Source of the DNA: Phycisphaeraceae bacterium
Lineage (GTDB): Bacteria; Planctomycetota; Phycisphaerae; Phycisphaerales; Phycisphaeraceae
Direction of reading: 5' to 3'
NCBI GenBank assembly: GCA_007119405.1
Contig: SKPT01000210.1
Location: 1 to 7,206 of the forward strand
DNA length: 7,206 bases
Shown piece by piece: positions 6,145 to 7,206 of this stretch. Under the pieces are notes generated by a model. That model was not told the origin of the DNA, did not search any database, and saw only the letters and a program-made list of their open reading frames with translations. The stretch's first letter is position 1; each line of letters opens with the position of its first letter. The translations under genes were made by a program, and so were the position numbers.

Positions 6145-6900
6145 TCAGAGGCCCCGCCGGCGGCGCGACGCCAGCAGCACGAGCCCCGCGGCCAGCAGGG
6201 TCGCGGCTGCGGGCTCGGGGATCGTGGTCACTTCGATCGACCACTGCTCGAGCACGCCCGCGTTGTCCGGCGCCGCGTCGCCGACGATCAACGTCCACTG
6301 CCCGGCGGCCTGCTCGCCGGCGAGCAGGCCCAGCAGCGCGTTGCCCTGGGAGTAGCCGTTGGCCGACGGGCGGAACTGCGACGGGCCGGCGTTGCCGATG
6401 ATCGGATAGCTCGGGCCGTTGCCCATCTCGTGGGAGCTGAGCTCGGCGTTGTCGTGGAAGGTGACGGGGAACGCGGCGCTGAGCCGCCCGGTGCTGCCGC
6501 GCGCGCTGCCGTGGGGCGTGCCGTCACCCCAGACGCCGGCGGCGCCCGGCCGATTCATCAGGAAAATCTCGGTGCCCGCGGGGCTGACGAGCTTGACGGT
6601 CAAGTCGCCGGCGCGGCTGTGGTCGATCCAGAGGGTGACCTTGACGGCTCCGATGTCGTCGAGAATGAACTCGTCCCCGGGCGCCGCGAGATCGAGCGTG
6701 TGCACGATCGCGCCTTCGGTGCCGCCCTGGTAGCTGTTGCTCGCGATGGCCAGCCCGAGGTCGGGCTCGGAGCTGGCGCTATGAATGAACGCGGCCTGGG
6801 CTGACGTGGCGGCGAGCAGCAGCATGGCCCCGGTGACGGTGATGATGAATCGTTGAGCGACCCCGGCTCTCTCCCGACCTGATGCCTGCTTGGCGAGCAT
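6145..6900 (-). CDS. PEP-CTERM protein with proprotein-convertase P-like domain
   Basis: This gene encodes an exported protein of 251 residues. A Sec signal peptide spans 1-36 (hydrophobic FIITVTGAMLLLAATSAQA, cleavage after AQA). Residues about 76-225 resemble the P domain of subtilisin-like proprotein convertases: WIDHSRAGDLTVKLVSPAGT (91-110) and WTLIVGDAAPDNAGVLEQW (202-220), the conserved strand and turn pattern. No protease domain precedes it. The C-terminus is a PEP-CTERM tripartite signal: P228-E-P230, a hydrophobic segment (AAATLLAAGLVLLAS) and a basic end (RRRRGL). In the known pathway such proteins are processed by an exosortase at the membrane, often in exopolysaccharide-producing bacteria. 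No exosortase gene is present here. ATG 6900 is preferred over the in-frame ATG 6921 because AAGGAG lies 9 bases before it. No cysteines. The role is unknown; P domains usually bind or stabilise partners. The gene converges on the lipoprotein gene with 114 bases between. Confidence 0.9.
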   Translation of the reverse strand: MLAKQASGRERAGVAQRFIITVTGAMLLLAATSAQAAFIHSASSEPDLGLAIASNSYQGGTEGAIVHTLDLAAPGDEFILDDIGAVKVTLWIDHSRAGDLTVKLVSPAGTEIFLMNRPGAAGVWGDGTPHGSARGSTGRLSAAFPVTFHDNAELSSHEMGNGPSYPIIGNAGPSQFRPSANGYSQGNALLGLLAGEQAAGQWTLIVGDAAPDNAGVLEQWSIEVTTIPEPAAATLLAAGLVLLASRRRRGL

Positions 6901-6909
6901 CGCGTTTCT

Positions 6910-6915
6910 CTCCTT
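6910..6915 (-). promoter_or_regulatory. Ribosome binding site of the PEP-CTERM gene
   Basis: AAGGAG lies 9 bases before ATG 6900. The in-frame ATG at 6921 starts upstream of this site and has no purine-rich element at the right distance. Confidence 0.75.
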
Positions 6916-6997
6916 CCGCATCCGCACTCGCGCCGCGCCTGCGGGCAGCGGCGGGATCGATGTGGGGCGGCCCCGCCCGCACCTTCTAGCTAGCCCC

Positions 6998-7026
6998 AGT
7001 ATAAGCCGGAAACGTCCACCCGGAAA
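6998..7026 (-). promoter_or_regulatory. Candidate promoter of the PEP-CTERM gene
   Basis: TATACT (7003-6998; 5 of 6 to TATAAT) is preceded 17 bases upstream by TTTCCG (7026-7021), a poor -35 (3 of 6). The 8-base palindrome ctagctag at 6986-6993 sits right at the predicted start and could be an operator. The leader would be about 90 bases long. Confidence 0.45.
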
Positions 7027-7206
7027 GCCCCATCTGGTTATTTGAGACCCGTTGGGGTGCTTGCCCATGTTGCGCAGATCACTCATTCCCGACCAGCCAT
7101 CGGCCCGCCGCCGGGGGCAACGCCAAAAGCCCGGGCGATTCGCCGCGGAGAGACGCAACGGGGAAACTAACCAAATCAATATTTAAGAAACACTTATAAA
7201 TTTCCC
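7027..7206. other. Gene-free upstream region, AT-rich at the right edge
   Basis: No supported gene. The frame of the PEP-CTERM gene stays open to 7179 on the minus strand, but the encoded residues are Arg/Pro/Gly-rich with no signal peptide, so I treat it as noncoding. From about 7165 the composition turns AT-rich, with GGGAAA at 7161-7166 and TTTCCC at 7201-7206 as inverted ends. This may be the control region of a gene beyond the window. CCCCA (7028-7032) and TGGGG (7053-7057) form a loose dyad just upstream of the candidate -35. Confidence 0.5.

Noticed and set aside
6901..7179. N-terminal extension of the PEP-CTERM gene to 7179
   Set aside because: It would place about 93 Arg/Pro/Gly-rich residues before a good signal peptide and would read through the candidate promoter and ribosome binding site.
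1..7206. CRISPR arrays, tRNA or rRNA genes, insertion sequences
   Set aside because: No regularly spaced direct repeats, no tRNA-like cloverleaf or CCA end, no rRNA core sequences and no transposase frame were seen on either strand.

Overview
The window is high-GC DNA (roughly two thirds G+C by eye). It carries four intact protein genes, all for exported or surface proteins of an envelope with two membranes. The strongest content is a leftward two-partner secretion (type Vb) operon. tpsB (about 5551 to 3653) encodes an outer-membrane POTRA/beta-barrel transporter. tpsA (about 3572 to 156) encodes an exoprotein of about 1138 residues with an N-terminal filamentous-haemagglutinin-type secretion domain. 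TpsA ends in a predicted alpha-helical module rather than more beta-helix. The operon has a good sigma70-like promoter (5601-5629), a GC-rich hairpin spacer between the two genes, and a textbook intrinsic terminator after tpsA (94-126).

A small lipoprotein gene of unknown family (5692-6030, +) is divergent from the operon and shares a 140-bp intergenic region with it. It meets, tail to tail, a leftward gene (6900 to 6145) for a secreted protein with a proprotein-convertase P domain and a C-terminal PEP-CTERM sorting signal. That gene has its own candidate promoter near 6998-7026. The last 180 bases hold no gene I can support and become AT-rich at the right edge. Bases 1-93 hold a GC-rich hairpin and no supported gene.

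Organism: the PEP-CTERM signal, the Gram-negative-type TPS system, the high GC and the absence of cysteine from the exported proteins suggest an environmental Gram-negative-type bacterium. Planctomycetota (for example the Phycisphaerae) is my best guess. A high-GC gammaproteobacterium or a verrucomicrobial relative cannot be excluded from sequence alone.

How the genes fit together: TpsB should recognise the TPS domain of TpsA in the periplasm and thread it across the outer membrane, where the body folds as a beta-helix. The lipoprotein may be an accessory of this system, judged only from its divergent position, or may be unrelated. The PEP-CTERM protein would be handled by an exosortase encoded elsewhere. 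Points worth a second look are the helical tail of TpsA, a run of nine units of about 20 residues in its stalk, the enlarged first POTRA region and missing plug helix in TpsB, and an imperfect hairpin repeat found both at the left edge and between tpsB and tpsA.
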